Source: an uncultured Clostridia bacterium (lineage in GTDB: Bacteria; Bacillota; Clostridia; Oscillospirales; Acutalibacteraceae). From it: a stretch of DNA of 59,783 bases. Below, in pieces: positions 59,716 to 59,783 of the stretch (position 1 is the stretch's first letter; every line of letters begins with the position of its first letter). Below the pieces are notes generated by a model, which ran no database searches, was not told the origin of the DNA, and saw nothing but the letters and a program-made list of their open reading frames with translations. The translations under genes were made by a program, and so were the position numbers. The stretch spans positions 1 through 59,783 of the forward strand of contig CALWIZ010000010.1 in assembly GCA_944380885.1 (NCBI GenBank), given 5' to 3'.

Positions 59716-59783
59716 TTGACAAGGGTGCTGTGATGTGGTATTATAATCAGGCGCTCTTGAAACGGGGCGCCGAAATGGACCTT
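59716..59783 (+). promoter_or_regulatory. Probable rRNA operon promoter and leader start
   Basis: TTGACA (59716-59721), 17-bp spacer, TATTAT (59739-59744) overlapping TATAAT (59742-59747). The start of transcription is followed by GGCGC..GCGCC and AAATGGACCTT, the arrangement seen before 16S genes in Firmicutes. The 16S gene would begin beyond the window. Confidence 0.65.

Noticed and set aside
1..59783. tRNA genes, insertion sequences with transposase, integrated phage
   Set aside because: No convincing tRNA cloverleaf, transposase, integrase or phage structural gene was seen on either strand by eye. Small tRNAs could be missed without a scan.

Overview
The window is a piece of chromosome around the replication origin of a spore-forming Clostridia bacterium, most like the Oscillospirales/Ruminococcaceae. 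The evidence for this is the dnaA-dnaN-yaaA-recF-remB-gyrB-gyrA block, two perfect parS sites beside parA/parB, sporulation genes (spoIIP, gpr, a SpoVB-type flippase, spoVAE and a PdaB-like deacetylase), and the SCIFF peptide with its radical SAM maturase, a clostridial hallmark. The taxonomic placement is inferred from gene content only.

Layout. 0.2-3.6 kb (minus strand): a membrane-anchored cohesin protein and a dockerin-bearing peptidoglycan hydrolase in one operon. 3.7-4.1 kb: two tandem small-RNA-like units, each with a consensus promoter and a closing stem, between inverted repeats. 4.3-12.8 kb: a membrane HTH regulator, a secreted unknown protein, the operon M16-M16-lgt-folD, a polysaccharide deacetylase and an LCP protein. 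13-14.5 kb: a CNNM/CorC-type transporter gene preceded by a promoter and a short leader ORF. 14.6-20.7 kb: a SipW/TasA-type surface locus with the peptidase, four substrate-like proteins (two carrying beta-helix-like domains) and a protein with a sortase-like tail. 21-31 kb: an accessory region of small unknown genes, a GH78 enzyme, an 80-bp tandem repeat, a decayed oxidoreductase gene and an AT-rich HTH/small-protein pair.

31-33.3 kb (minus): gpr-spoIIP and a small membrane protein, divergent from dnaA. 33.4-42.2 kb (plus): the replication-initiation and gyrase block, with DnaA boxes between dnaA and dnaN. 42-49.8 kb: a CPBP protease, tadA, a SpoVB-type flippase, rarA and a YdbS/YdbT-like pair. 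49.8-53.1 kb: parS, spoVAE, two small HTH regulators, a second parS and parA-parB. 53-59.6 kb: a DUF2726 protein, HAD phosphatase, sirtuin, HTH regulator, scfA-scfB (SCIFF) and a PLP decarboxylase. The last 70 bases look like an rRNA operon promoter and leader.

Genes right of dnaA are nearly all on plus. Left of it most of 0.2-12.8 kb and 31-33 kb is on minus, while the middle is mixed. This fits an origin near 34.9 kb. A modular, hairpin-rich intergenic repeat recurs at least six times, and one end usually abuts a transcription terminator. The most promising leads are the MgtL-like leader peptide before the CNNM gene, the tandem small RNAs, the cohesin/dockerin autolysin pair, the terminator-associated repeat family, and the short attenuated transcript before the NagD-like gene.
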